A stretch of DNA of 41,223 nucleotides from a bacterium (lineage in GTDB: Bacteria > Patescibacteriota > Microgenomatia > Daviesbacterales > UBA10151), in the NCBI GenBank assembly GCA_021790255.1, contig JAJYIE010000009.1, forward strand, positions 1 through 41,223, given 5' to 3'. The notes beneath the pieces are model-generated. The model had not been told where the DNA came from. It searched no databases and saw only the letters and a list, made by a program, of their open reading frames with translations. A program made the translations under genes and the position numbers. Each line of letters begins with the position of its first letter. Position 1 is the first letter of the stretch. Of this stretch, positions 10,518-19,004 are shown piece by piece.

Positions 10518-11642
10518 ATGAAAATTGTTATTGACGGGAGGCTTTGGACGGAAACCGGACCGGGTAGGTATATCCGCAACCTGGTTTGGAATTTGCAGAA
10601 GATTGATGGGTATAATGAATACTTTGTCCTGCTGTTAAAAAAAGATTTTGAAAGGGTTGAGCTGTCCGGTAATTTCCACAAAGTATTGGCTGATTTCCGC
10701 TGGTACACCGTTGCTGAACAGTTGAGGCTACCGAAAATCATTAAAGAAGTAAATCCGGACCTCGTCCACTTCCCTCATTTTAATGTTCCGCTTTTATACC
10801 GTGGTAAATATATAGTTACCATCCATGACTTAATTCATCACCATTTTCAGATGAAAAGAGCTACAACCCACAACCTTCTAATCTATAAAATTAAAACAAT
10901 TGGTTACAAAAGAGCGTTCAGGACAGCCGTAAAAAAATCAGCTGCGATAGCCGTCCCGTCTGAGTTTGTAAAAACCCAGTTGGTAGGGGAATATAAAGTA
11001 AAGAGGGAAAAGATAACTGTTACTTATGAGGGAGTTGAGGAGTCACTGGTTAATTTATTGCACCAGGTAAAAGATAAGGAGTTTAAAAAAGTATCCCGAA
11101 AGCTAAATTTTGCAAAACCATATTTCTTTTATGTCGGGAATGCACATCCCCATAAAAATCTTCCGCGACTCATAAATGCGTTTAATAGATTTCGGCAAAG
11201 TCATCCTAATTTTTGGCTGGTTTTGGCTGGGCCGGAGCATTCTTTTTGGCAGCAGATTAAGAAGGAACACATTGCGGAAAATGTAATTTTTGCCGGGTAT
11301 GTTTCTGACCGGGAGCTGGTAGCACTTTATCGAAATGCCGAAGCTTTTATCACCGCTTCCCGGGAAGAGGGGTTTGGCATCCCTCTTTTGGAGGCGATGG
11401 CCTGTGGCTGTCCGGTAATTTCATCAAACTCCGCTTCACTTCCTGAAGTCGGCGGAAACACCGTTCTATATTTTGATCCTTTGAAAGAAGACGAGATGGT
11501 ATCGTCAATGGAAAAACTTACCTCAGACAACAAATTAAGGAAAATGTTAATAAAAGAAGGGCTGCAAAGATCTAAGCTGTTCAGCTGGAAAAAAATGGCT
11601 CGGGAAACTCTGGAGGTATACCAAAAAGCAATTGACAGTTAA
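10518..11642 (+). CDS. family 4 glycosyltransferase
   Basis: GPGRYIRNL, FYVGNAHPHKNLPRLI, SREEGFGIPLLEAMACGCPVI. Confidence 0.93.
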   Translation: MKIVIDGRLWTETGPGRYIRNLVWNLQKIDGYNEYFVLLLKKDFERVELSGNFHKVLADFRWYTVAEQLRLPKIIKEVNPDLVHFPHFNVPLLYRGKYIVTIHDLIHHHFQMKRATTHNLLIYKIKTIGYKRAFRTAVKKSAAIAVPSEFVKTQLVGEYKVKREKITVTYEGVEESLVNLLHQVKDKEFKKVSRKLNFAKPYFFYVGNAHPHKNLPRLINAFNRFRQSHPNFWLVLAGPEHSFWQQIKKEHIAENVIFAGYVSDRELVALYRNAEAFITASREEGFGIPLLEAMACGCPVISSNSASLPEVGGNTVLYFDPLKEDEMVSSMEKLTSDNKLRKMLIKEGLQRSKLFSWKKMARETLEVYQKAIDS

Positions 11643-12550
11643 GTTTTTTCTGCAACTCTAAGCTTGCCGCTGCGGCTCCGGGGGTTAGTAGTAATCTCTT
11701 CCTCCGATGGTTCAACGGGTTTTTGAGTAATAATTTTTAACGAGTTCTTTTTTTGTTCATTTAAGAAAAAATTCTTTACAATCCGATCTTCCAGTGAGTG
11801 GAAACTGATAATTACCATTCTGCCTCCGGGCTGCAGCAGAGAAAGTGCTTGAGGTAGTGCTTTCTCTAAACTGCTCAGCTCGTCGTTCACGGCAATCCTC
11901 AGGGCCTGAAATACTCTGGTTGCTGGGTGAGTTCGGTCAGAACGGCTACGCGGCCGAACGGATAATATAATTTGCGCTAACTGGTTAGTGGTAATAATCG
12001 GTTTCTGCTTTCGGGTTTCAACAATTTTTCGGGCAATTGGCCGGGCAAACCGCTCTTCGCCGTATTTCCAGAAAAGGTCAGCTATCTCTTTTTCATAAAG
12101 CCCGTTGATCAAATCTTTGGCATTTAAGCCTTGGGTCGGGTTCATTCGCATGTCCAAAGGAGCTTCAGTATTAAAACTAAAACCACGCTCTGCCGATTCC
12201 AGTTGGTGAGTAGAAACTCCCAAGTCAAAAAGAATTCCGGAAACCCGGGAAATATGGGATGTTTGGGTTATTTGGGAAAGATCAGAGAAGTTTCCCTGGT
12301 AAAGAATCAGATTTTCTGACTTTGCTGCTAAACAATTACTGCTATGGGTAATTGCTAAACCGTGTTTTTTGGCAACTTCCAGGATAGCATCCGGATCCAG
12401 ATCAATCCCTAAAACCTTACCGTCAGCCTGCAGTATCCCTTCTGTGTGTCCGCCTCCGCCAAGATTGCAGTCGATATACCGGTGTCCGGGTTTAATCTGC
12501 AGGTAACTTAAAACCTCCTGCAACATAACCGGTGTGTGATAATCACTCAT
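11639..12550 (-). CDS. rsmH: 16S rRNA (cytosine1402-N4)-methyltransferase RsmH (MraW)
   Basis: HTPVMLQEVLSYL, DCNLGGGGHTEGIL, GILFDLGVSTHQLESAERGFSF, RVFQALRIAVNDEL, ISFHSLEDRIVKNFF. Confidence 0.97.
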   Translation of the reverse strand: MSDYHTPVMLQEVLSYLQIKPGHRYIDCNLGGGGHTEGILQADGKVLGIDLDPDAILEVAKKHGLAITHSSNCLAAKSENLILYQGNFSDLSQITQTSHISRVSGILFDLGVSTHQLESAERGFSFNTEAPLDMRMNPTQGLNAKDLINGLYEKEIADLFWKYGEERFARPIARKIVETRKQKPIITTNQLAQIILSVRPRSRSDRTHPATRVFQALRIAVNDELSSLEKALPQALSLLQPGGRMVIISFHSLEDRIVKNFFLNEQKKNSLKIITQKPVEPSEEEITTNPRSRSGKLRVAEKT

Positions 12551-12632
12551 ATAAGGATATTTTAAGGCAAATTGTGCCTTTATGCTAAAATTATCTTAGA
12601 TTTATGGATTAATCCACCTTTCTTTGAAAAAC

Positions 12633-14096
12633 ATGAGTCCGCTTCGCCACACCACTACAGAACCTTCCGTCGAGAAAAGCAGAAATTCAAGGTATTTTTT
12701 CGCCCTCAATATCGGCTTGTCAGAAATTACAGCGGCGATATGGCAACCGGTTGCAGACCGGGTCAAAATTCTGGGGCAGGCAGTTGTACCTTACCGGGAT
12801 AAAGAGGAGTTATCAGAAAAATCACATCACATCTTAAACAGGCTGGTGGGTGACCTGGAGATTAAGCCGCAGGAAATTCTTTTTGGCGTGCCGGACAGCT
12901 GGTGCGTCGGTGATGCCCTGAAAGAACCTTACCTGCGCTTGCTGCAAAAAATGATTAGTGAATTCGGCTTAAAATCGCTGGCTTACGTGACCACGATCAG
13001 CGCCATCTCTTACCTGATTCAAAAAAAGGAAAATGCTCTTCCGGATGCGGTTTTGTTGGGGTTAGGAGATTTTGTGGAAGTTACCTTGCTAAGAAACGGC
13101 GAAACAGTCAAGAGCTGGAACTTTAAGCAGTCAGGCCATCTTTTTGAAGATATTGAAAAAACCGTCAGGGAACTTATATCGGGAGGATCTTTGCCCTCGC
13201 GTTTGTTGATATATTCAACAAAGAGAGGGATGGATATGCAAAAGATTAAGGATGAACTGACCTCTTTTAACTGGATGCAAAGCCTGCCGTTTTCTGAAGT
13301 TGAAATTTTAGGGGAGAATGTTAATCTGGAAGCAATTGTCTTGGCGGGAGTGGTTGAGAATGATTCCGGCGCCGGTTCCAGCATAGGTGAACTTTTGTTG
13401 ACAATACCTTGTCTGGCTGACTCAGTTAAGAACCGTCTGTTCCACTCAAACAGGTTGGTTTTAGCGGGGGCAGTGTTTTTAATTCTTCTGACCGGTTTCG
13501 AGATGCGTGGTGTTTTATCAAAACAATCAGGGCAGCAGCTTGACACATCCGGGTACACAGAAATTCATACTGACACCCCCTCCCCTGTAGCTGACAATAC
13601 CAAAAATCAGAATTTTCCCGATTATTCAACAAACAATTCCCAGGTGACGGTAAGCCCCACCAGCACACTTGCACCGACCAGAGCACCTTCGCCGACACCA
13701 TGTGCTGCCTCATCAACTGCTGATGCTGGGCATTCAACGCTTTCTGCCGATCCGTCCTCCGCTCCCGCGAATAGTTCCGGCAAATTGGTTATTACAGTCA
13801 AAATTGCGGACAATTGTGGCAATCTCTTATCAGGTGCAGTGATAAACCTCTCCACGTCCGATTCCACTGCCACTTTTTGGCCGGCAAATTCCGGGTCAAA
13901 TATCACTAACTCTTTGGGACAAGCGCAGTTTGATATGACATCGGCAACTGCCGGAACCGATCAGATAAATGTCCAGTCGCAACTTAAGGGAACAACAGTG
14001 CTGATGGATAATTTAGGCAGCGTAACTTTCAGTAGTGTAACGCCGACTTCCTCACCCACTCCGACACCAACGCCAAACCCGACCCCGACACCTTAA
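12633..14096 (+). CDS. FtsA/PilM-like (actin-fold) N-domain + TM + Big1-like Ig domain + Pro/Thr tail protein
   Basis: ORF track starts at TTG 12624; first ATG 12633. N-terminal ~260 aa resembles SHS2/actin-like ATPase relatives; TM NRLVLAGAVFLILLTGF; GKLVITVKIADNCGNLLSGAVINLSTSDS... Ig-like domain; C-terminal PTPTPTPNPTPTP. Confidence 0.7.
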   Translation: MSPLRHTTTEPSVEKSRNSRYFFALNIGLSEITAAIWQPVADRVKILGQAVVPYRDKEELSEKSHHILNRLVGDLEIKPQEILFGVPDSWCVGDALKEPYLRLLQKMISEFGLKSLAYVTTISAISYLIQKKENALPDAVLLGLGDFVEVTLLRNGETVKSWNFKQSGHLFEDIEKTVRELISGGSLPSRLLIYSTKRGMDMQKIKDELTSFNWMQSLPFSEVEILGENVNLEAIVLAGVVENDSGAGSSIGELLLTIPCLADSVKNRLFHSNRLVLAGAVFLILLTGFEMRGVLSKQSGQQLDTSGYTEIHTDTPSPVADNTKNQNFPDYSTNNSQVTVSPTSTLAPTRAPSPTPCAASSTADAGHSTLSADPSSAPANSSGKLVITVKIADNCGNLLSGAVINLSTSDSTATFWPANSGSNITNSLGQAQFDMTSATAGTDQINVQSQLKGTTVLMDNLGSVTFSSVTPTSSPTPTPTPNPTPTP

Positions 14097-14099
14097 AAT

Positions 14100-14249
14100 A
14101 TGATAGCGGATGAAAATTTTTACCACCGTTCTCCATGTATTCCTGAACACTATTCTGCCCGAGGGGCAGCGGTCAAAAAAGACAACCGGCCAGATGGTTT
14201 AATGTTGATAATCTACCACCATTTTTTTGGAAAGAACAAAAAGACTTAA
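14100..14249 (+). CDS. possible 49-aa small protein
   Basis: ATG-to-TAA ORF MIADENFYHRSPCIPEHYSARGAAVKKDNRPDGLMLIIYHHFFGKNKKT, below the ORF-track cutoff; no clear RBS. Confidence 0.2.
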   Translation: MIADENFYHRSPCIPEHYSARGAAVKKDNRPDGLMLIIYHHFFGKNKKT

Positions 14250-14288
14250 TTGAGGGAAACAAAGAAAAAAAATTAAACACTTAATTGA

Positions 14289-15377
14289 ATGGAAGAAAAA
14301 TTAAAAGTAGCGTTGATTCATGATGATTTGGTGCAGTGGGGCGGGGCCGAGAGAGTTTTGGCAGTGCTGGCGGAAATTTTTCCGGATGCTCCGATCTACA
14401 CCTCCGTTTATGACTGGGACAACCCACTAATCACCAGCCACTTTCCAAGAGAGAGAGTGAGGACATCCTTTATCCAAAAAATTCCCGGCTGGAGAAGTTT
14501 TTACAAAGCATTGTTTTTTCTGCACCCCCTCTCTTTTGAAAGCTTTGATTTTACCGGCTACGATTTAGTTTTTTCCCAAACTACTCGTTTTGCCAAATCA
14601 ATAATTACCAAGCCGAAAACAGTGCACGTTTGCTACTGCCATACGCCCCCCCGTTTTCTTTGGCACTTCTCCGGCGAAAAACCGCCGGCGATTTTATCAC
14701 TCTTACTGAACACATTTAGAATTTATGACCAGGCCAGCAGCCAAAGAGTCGATTTTTGGTTGGCCGGCTCAAAGAATGCCCAAAAAAGGCTGAAGAAAAT
14801 TTACCGTGTAGAGTCGGAGCTGCTATATCCTTTTGTTGATACCGACAGCTTTCAGGATACTGAACCTTTTGACGGGGGATATCTTCTAGTAGTGTCCCGA
14901 CTGAATGGGTACAAGCGGGTGGACTTGGCTGTGAAAGCAGCAACTAAGCTGAGGTTGCCGCTAAAGATTGTCGGCGTCGGTCCGAAAGAAAATGATCTTC
15001 GGAAAATGGCCGGCCCGACAGTGGATTTTGTGGGACGTGTCAGTGAGATCACTTTACGTGATCTACTTTCAGGCTGCCGGGCGCTACTGGTGACGGCGGA
15101 GGAAGATTTCGGCCTGACTCCCCTGGAAGCGATGGCTTGCGGTAAGCCGGTCATCGCTTTCGGACAAGGCGGGGTTTTAGAAACTGTAGTTGAGGGTAAA
15201 ACAGGGTATTTTTTTGCTGAGCAAAACGAGGATGCGGTGCTTGACGCCTTGGCCAAGCTGGACAGAAAAGGTTATAATCAAAAAGAATGCTTAAGAGTGG
15301 CTCAGCAGTTCTCGAAGACGCAGTATATCCGGCAGTTCCGGAAGTTATTAGCGCCTCGGTTGGATATGAAGTCTTAA
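14289..15377 (+). CDS. family 4 glycosyltransferase
   Basis: HDDLVQWGGAERVLAVLAEIFPDAPIYTSVYD and TAEEDFGLTPLEAMACGKPVIA. Confidence 0.92.
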   Translation: MEEKLKVALIHDDLVQWGGAERVLAVLAEIFPDAPIYTSVYDWDNPLITSHFPRERVRTSFIQKIPGWRSFYKALFFLHPLSFESFDFTGYDLVFSQTTRFAKSIITKPKTVHVCYCHTPPRFLWHFSGEKPPAILSLLLNTFRIYDQASSQRVDFWLAGSKNAQKRLKKIYRVESELLYPFVDTDSFQDTEPFDGGYLLVVSRLNGYKRVDLAVKAATKLRLPLKIVGVGPKENDLRKMAGPTVDFVGRVSEITLRDLLSGCRALLVTAEEDFGLTPLEAMACGKPVIAFGQGGVLETVVEGKTGYFFAEQNEDAVLDALAKLDRKGYNQKECLRVAQQFSKTQYIRQFRKLLAPRLDMKS

Positions 15378-16003
15378 AACGGCTCCTGGATATATTTGGG
15401 TCAATTATAGGCATATTAGCATCTTCTCCGATAATGATTTTTACTGCTATTTTTATTAAGCTAAATTCTTCCGGCCCGATCTTAGCTGATACCCCAAAAA
15501 GAGTTGGTAAAAATGGGAAGCTTTTTAGGATCTACAAGTTCCGCTCGATGGTGGTAGGAGCTCATGATTTATTGCATAAAGACCCCCGCTTTAAAGATTT
15601 GCTTGCAAAATACAACCGAAACAGCTACAAACTGACGATTGATGAAGACCCCCGTATTACGGGGGTAGGCAGAATTATCAGGAAAACTTCTATAGATGAG
15701 TTGCCGCAGTTGTTTAATATTTTTAAGGGAGAAATGAGTTTAGTTGGGCCAAGGGCTTATTACCCTTTTGAGCTGGAAGAGCAGCAGAAGAAATACCCGG
15801 GCTCGGAAAAGTATGTTAAAATAATTTTGTCTTCAAAGCCGGGTTTGACCGGTGAATGGCAGGTTTCCGGGCGAAGTGCTATTAATTTTGACAAAAGAGT
15901 GCAGATTGATGCCAGGTATGTTCAGAGAAAATCCTTTTTTTATGATGTCTGGATTATCCTCAAAACTGTCCCCGCAGTGATTCTCGGGACGGGTGCAATT
16001 TAA
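15287..16003 (+). CDS. polyprenyl-phosphate sugar phosphotransferase (WbaP/ExoY-like bacterial sugar transferase)
   Basis: LKRLLDIFGSIIGILASSPIM, YKFRSMVVGAH, RKTSIDELPQLFNIFKGEMSLVGPRAYYPFE, KPGLTGEWQVSGRS. Confidence 0.93.
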   Translation: MLKSGSAVLEDAVYPAVPEVISASVGYEVLKRLLDIFGSIIGILASSPIMIFTAIFIKLNSSGPILADTPKRVGKNGKLFRIYKFRSMVVGAHDLLHKDPRFKDLLAKYNRNSYKLTIDEDPRITGVGRIIRKTSIDELPQLFNIFKGEMSLVGPRAYYPFELEEQQKKYPGSEKYVKIILSSKPGLTGEWQVSGRSAINFDKRVQIDARYVQRKSFFYDVWIILKTVPAVILGTGAI

Positions 16004-16008
16004 TATTT

Positions 16009-17910
16009 ATGGCCCTGACCAATTTGAACCGCCAACTGAATACCCTTCGCCAAGCCGATCTTAAAAAGAGCCGGCGCTCTTCCCGTCGCAGGCTGAATAT
16101 CATCTTGGCGGTGGTGTTGTTTTTGCTTGTTGGTGTTGTCTGGCCGGGTTGGAATATTTATCATTCTTCAAGAAAGCTTCTTGCCGTAAGCACCCAATTG
16201 AGTGCTGCTGCCAAAACTGAAAATTTAGATCAGATTAAGCCGGAACTTGCTGTCAGCAAGCAGTCAATGAACGATTTGAACGGGTCCTTAAACTGGCTGA
16301 TTTGGCTGCGGGTAATTCCTTTTGTGGGAGGATACTACAGTGATGCTAAGCATTTTGCCAATGCAGCATCAGATGAAATGACAGCAGCAGAAACAGTCGT
16401 AGAGGTGCTTGAGCCGTACAAGGGAGAACTCGGGCTAACTGGCCAGGCGATCACCGGTCAGGACAGGGTGGCTCAGATGGTAAAAATCATGGATAAGTTG
16501 TTGCCCTCGCTGGATAAAATTTCACCTTCACTTCAAAAGGCCAGCAATGAGGTGGCAGGGATTGACACCGGCAAATACCCCGGCTCACTGGCCGGCAAAT
16601 CACTGCGGCCTCGGATAGAAGAAGTCAGGAATTTAATTATCGCGGCAAATTCTGCAGTTTCAGATAACCGCCAACTGATTGAACTCCTGCCCGATGCCCT
16701 GGGAGAAAGCAAGCCGAAGACCTACCTGCTGCTTTTTCAAAATGATAAAGAGCTGCGGGCTACAGGCGGCTTTATTACGGCCTATGCATTTTTAAAGCTG
16801 GATAAAGGACACCTTTCCACAACTACCTCTGATGATATTTACCGGCTGGATGAGCAGCTGTTGAAAGCGTGCCAAACCAAAATTTGCCCCCTGACACCGC
16901 CTGCTCCGATCGTAAAATATCTCCCGGAGGTTGACGGGAAACCCCGCACTGCCTGGTCGCTTCGTGACTCCAATATTTCCCCGGATCTGCCCACTTTTGC
17001 CCAGGAATTTGAAAGGATGTATGCCATGCTGGGGCAGGGGCTGCCGTTTGACGGGATTATTACTATTGATACGCAGGTTGTGGAGGAGCTGATTGCTGCA
17101 ACCGGCCCGATTGAGGCTGGAGGCACAACATATAGCGCCCAAACTGACCCTCGCTGCAACTGTCCCGATGTAATTTATGAGTTAGAGCATTATGCTGAAA
17201 TTGCCTCACAAGGAGAAGCTGGCCGTAAAGCTATTTTGGGGGATTTAATGCAGCAGCTTTTGGCGAAGGTGCTGGGAGCCGGAGTTACAAAACTTCCGGA
17301 ATTTGCCGACGTTGCCTTTAACCTGGCCAACGATAAACACATTATGTTTTATATGCACAACGACCAGCTGGAACAAGCGTTGTCCCAACTCGATTGGACC
17401 GGGGAAATACACAGAACAAACGGCGACTATCTTCATATTAACGACTCAAATTTTGCCGGTGGTAAATCCAACCTTTATGTTGATGAAACTGTAACTGATG
17501 ATATCAGCATAAGCTCCGGTGTGGCCAAACATACCCTGACTATAAAGTATGAAAATCCGCAGCCGTTTAATACCTGGCTTAATGGAATACTTCGTGATTA
17601 CGTCCGTATTTATGTTCCGGAAGGAAGTCAGCTGGTTTCATCAGACGGGTCAGATGTGATAGTGACAACACAGAACGACGCCGCGCTGGGCAAAACTTAT
17701 TTTGAGGCGTTTATTACAGTCCGGCCGCAAAATTCACGGATTTTATCATTTACTTATACTGCTCCGGTGCAAATAACCGGCGGTAAATATCCCCTGCTTG
17801 TCCAAAGGCAACCAGGCGCCAAGGACCACCACTATATTATTAAAATCAACGGCAGTAAAAAAGCTGAATTCGATTTAAGTGCGGATAAACAGCTCAATTT
17901 GAGCTTTTAA
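16009..17910 (+). CDS. DUF4012-containing membrane-anchored protein
   Basis: N-terminal TM; TYLLLFQNDKELRATGGFITAYAFLKLDKGHLS signature of DUF4012. Confidence 0.85.
   Translation: MALTNLNRQLNTLRQADLKKSRRSSRRRLNIILAVVLFLLVGVVWPGWNIYHSSRKLLAVSTQLSAAAKTENLDQIKPELAVSKQSMNDLNGSLNWLIWLRVIPFVGGYYSDAKHFANAASDEMTAAETVVEVLEPYKGELGLTGQAITGQDRVAQMVKIMDKLLPSLDKISPSLQKASNEVAGIDTGKYPGSLAGKSLRPRIEEVRNLIIAANSAVSDNRQLIELLPDALGESKPKTYLLLFQNDKELRATGGFITAYAFLKLDKGHLSTTTSDDIYRLDEQLLKACQTKICPLTPPAPIVKYLPEVDGKPRTAWSLRDSNISPDLPTFAQEFERMYAMLGQGLPFDGIITIDTQVVEELIAATGPIEAGGTTYSAQTDPRCNCPDVIYELEHYAEIASQGEAGRKAILGDLMQQLLAKVLGAGVTKLPEFADVAFNLANDKHIMFYMHNDQLEQALSQLDWTGEIHRTNGDYLHINDSNFAGGKSNLYVDETVTDDISISSGVAKHTLTIKYENPQPFNTWLNGILRDYVRIYVPEGSQLVSSDGSDVIVTTQNDAALGKTYFEAFITVRPQNSRILSFTYTAPVQITGGKYPLLVQRQPGAKDHHYIIKINGSKKAEFDLSADKQLNLSF
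17891..17908 (+). terminator. putative terminator overlapping the 3' end of the DUF4012 gene
   Basis: AGCTCAA-T-TTGAGCT perfect inverted repeat followed by TTT. Confidence 0.4.
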
Positions 17911-17924
17911 TTCAGAATAGGTAT

Positions 17925-18176
17925 CTAATCGTCTTCGTTCAAATCCGTCATGATTTCTCCTAAGTCAGCCCACGGCAAGCTGTCACCTATTGTTTGCATG
18001 TCATCCTCATCTGTTTCAGTCACTGTAGTGAAACTAATGGGTTTAAGGTCAGAGGACAATAGTGCTATAAAACTGCTTAGCTGCTCCACAGTATTGATGT
18101 CGCTCAAAAAATCCCGGATGTTCCGGATATCATCCTTGCTGACCGCCTGTAATCCACGCTCTCGTTCGTTGCTCAT
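17925..18176 (-). CDS. small acidic hypothetical protein
   Basis: 83 aa, highly acidic C-terminus (TETDEDDMQ...DLNEDD); TGG-TACAAT extended -10-like box (reverse complement of 18195-18203) ~18 nt upstream. Confidence 0.5.
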   Translation of the reverse strand: MSNERERGLQAVSKDDIRNIRDFLSDINTVEQLSSFIALLSSDLKPISFTTVTETDEDDMQTIGDSLPWADLGEIMTDLNEDD

Positions 18177-18256
18177 AGACTATAGGATAATGTAATTGTA
18201 CCACTTGCTAAAAATATGCAAATTTCAGGGTCCTAAAGAGGTATAATACTCTCGAT

Positions 18257-18901
18257 ATGCCGGCATTTACTACTGAGGGAATTATTATCAAGCGCCGGAA
18301 TTTCGGGGAAGCTGACCGGATTCTCACCATGCTCACTCCTTTCCGGGGAAAGATAACAGTGATGGCCAAGGGAGTACGCAGGATTACATCCCGCCGCGGC
18401 GGTAACGTTGAGCTTTTAAATAGGGTTAACCTGCACCTTTTCCAAGGTTCCGGTATGCCGGTTTTAAGTGAGGCGGAAAGTGTTGAAACTTATGATAAGT
18501 TAAAAAGTGACTTGGTGCTTTCTTCATATGCCTCACATATTATGGAGCTTTTGGACAGGCTGATTGCGGAAAACCAGGCTAACCCTGAGGTCTATCAACT
18601 GGCTAAAGCAGCGCTGGATATCTTGCAGGAAAATCCCCGCCAGGTATTTATCCGGGCCTTTGAAGTAAAACTTTTGTCCATACTGGGGTTTTGGTCTTTA
18701 AGCCAGGTAGAAACTTCAGCGGAAACTAAGAATTTACTGGAAAAATTAGGCGATAGCGACTGGCTAACAATCAGCCGCCTTAAGATAAGCAAAGAGCAGG
18801 CTCTGGAAGTGGAAAGGATATTAAGATATTATATAGAAAAGGTTTTGGAGTCTTCGCTGAAAAGTGTGCAGATAATCCAAAAACTGAAGGATAAGAAATA
18901 G
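18257..18901 (+). CDS. recO: DNA repair protein RecO
   Basis: TTEGIIIKRRNFGEADRILTMLTPFRGKITVMAKGVRRITSRRGGNVELLNRVNL. Confidence 0.93.
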   Translation: MPAFTTEGIIIKRRNFGEADRILTMLTPFRGKITVMAKGVRRITSRRGGNVELLNRVNLHLFQGSGMPVLSEAESVETYDKLKSDLVLSSYASHIMELLDRLIAENQANPEVYQLAKAALDILQENPRQVFIRAFEVKLLSILGFWSLSQVETSAETKNLLEKLGDSDWLTISRLKISKEQALEVERILRYYIEKVLESSLKSVQIIQKLKDKK

Positions 18902-18908
18902 AGGTAGT

Positions 18909-18956
18909 CCCTCGACTCGCCCGAGTGTAACCGAAGGGCTCGCTCGGGATGCCGAA
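18909..18956. repeat. GC-rich intergenic element with inverted and direct repeats
   Basis: CCCGAG (18920-18925)/CTCGGG (18943-18948) inverted repeat; CCGAAG at 18931 and 18952. Confidence 0.4.
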
Positions 18957-19004
18957 GAAATTTATGAACTTTTAATTTCTTTGCCAAAACAGCTAAAAGA
19001 AATC

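Noticed and set aside
13019-13558. 179-aa minus-strand ORF inside the actin-like/Big1 gene
   Set aside because: Antisense shadow; no family resemblance, and the plus-strand product is coherent across the region.
14041-14096. Pro/Thr codon repeat considered as a microsatellite or CRISPR-like repeat
   Set aside because: In-frame low-complexity coding tail (PTPTPTPNPTPTP), no spacer structure.
17950-18195. 81-aa plus-strand ORF overlapping the acidic protein
   Set aside because: The minus-strand frame has the more protein-like composition and a promoter-like box.
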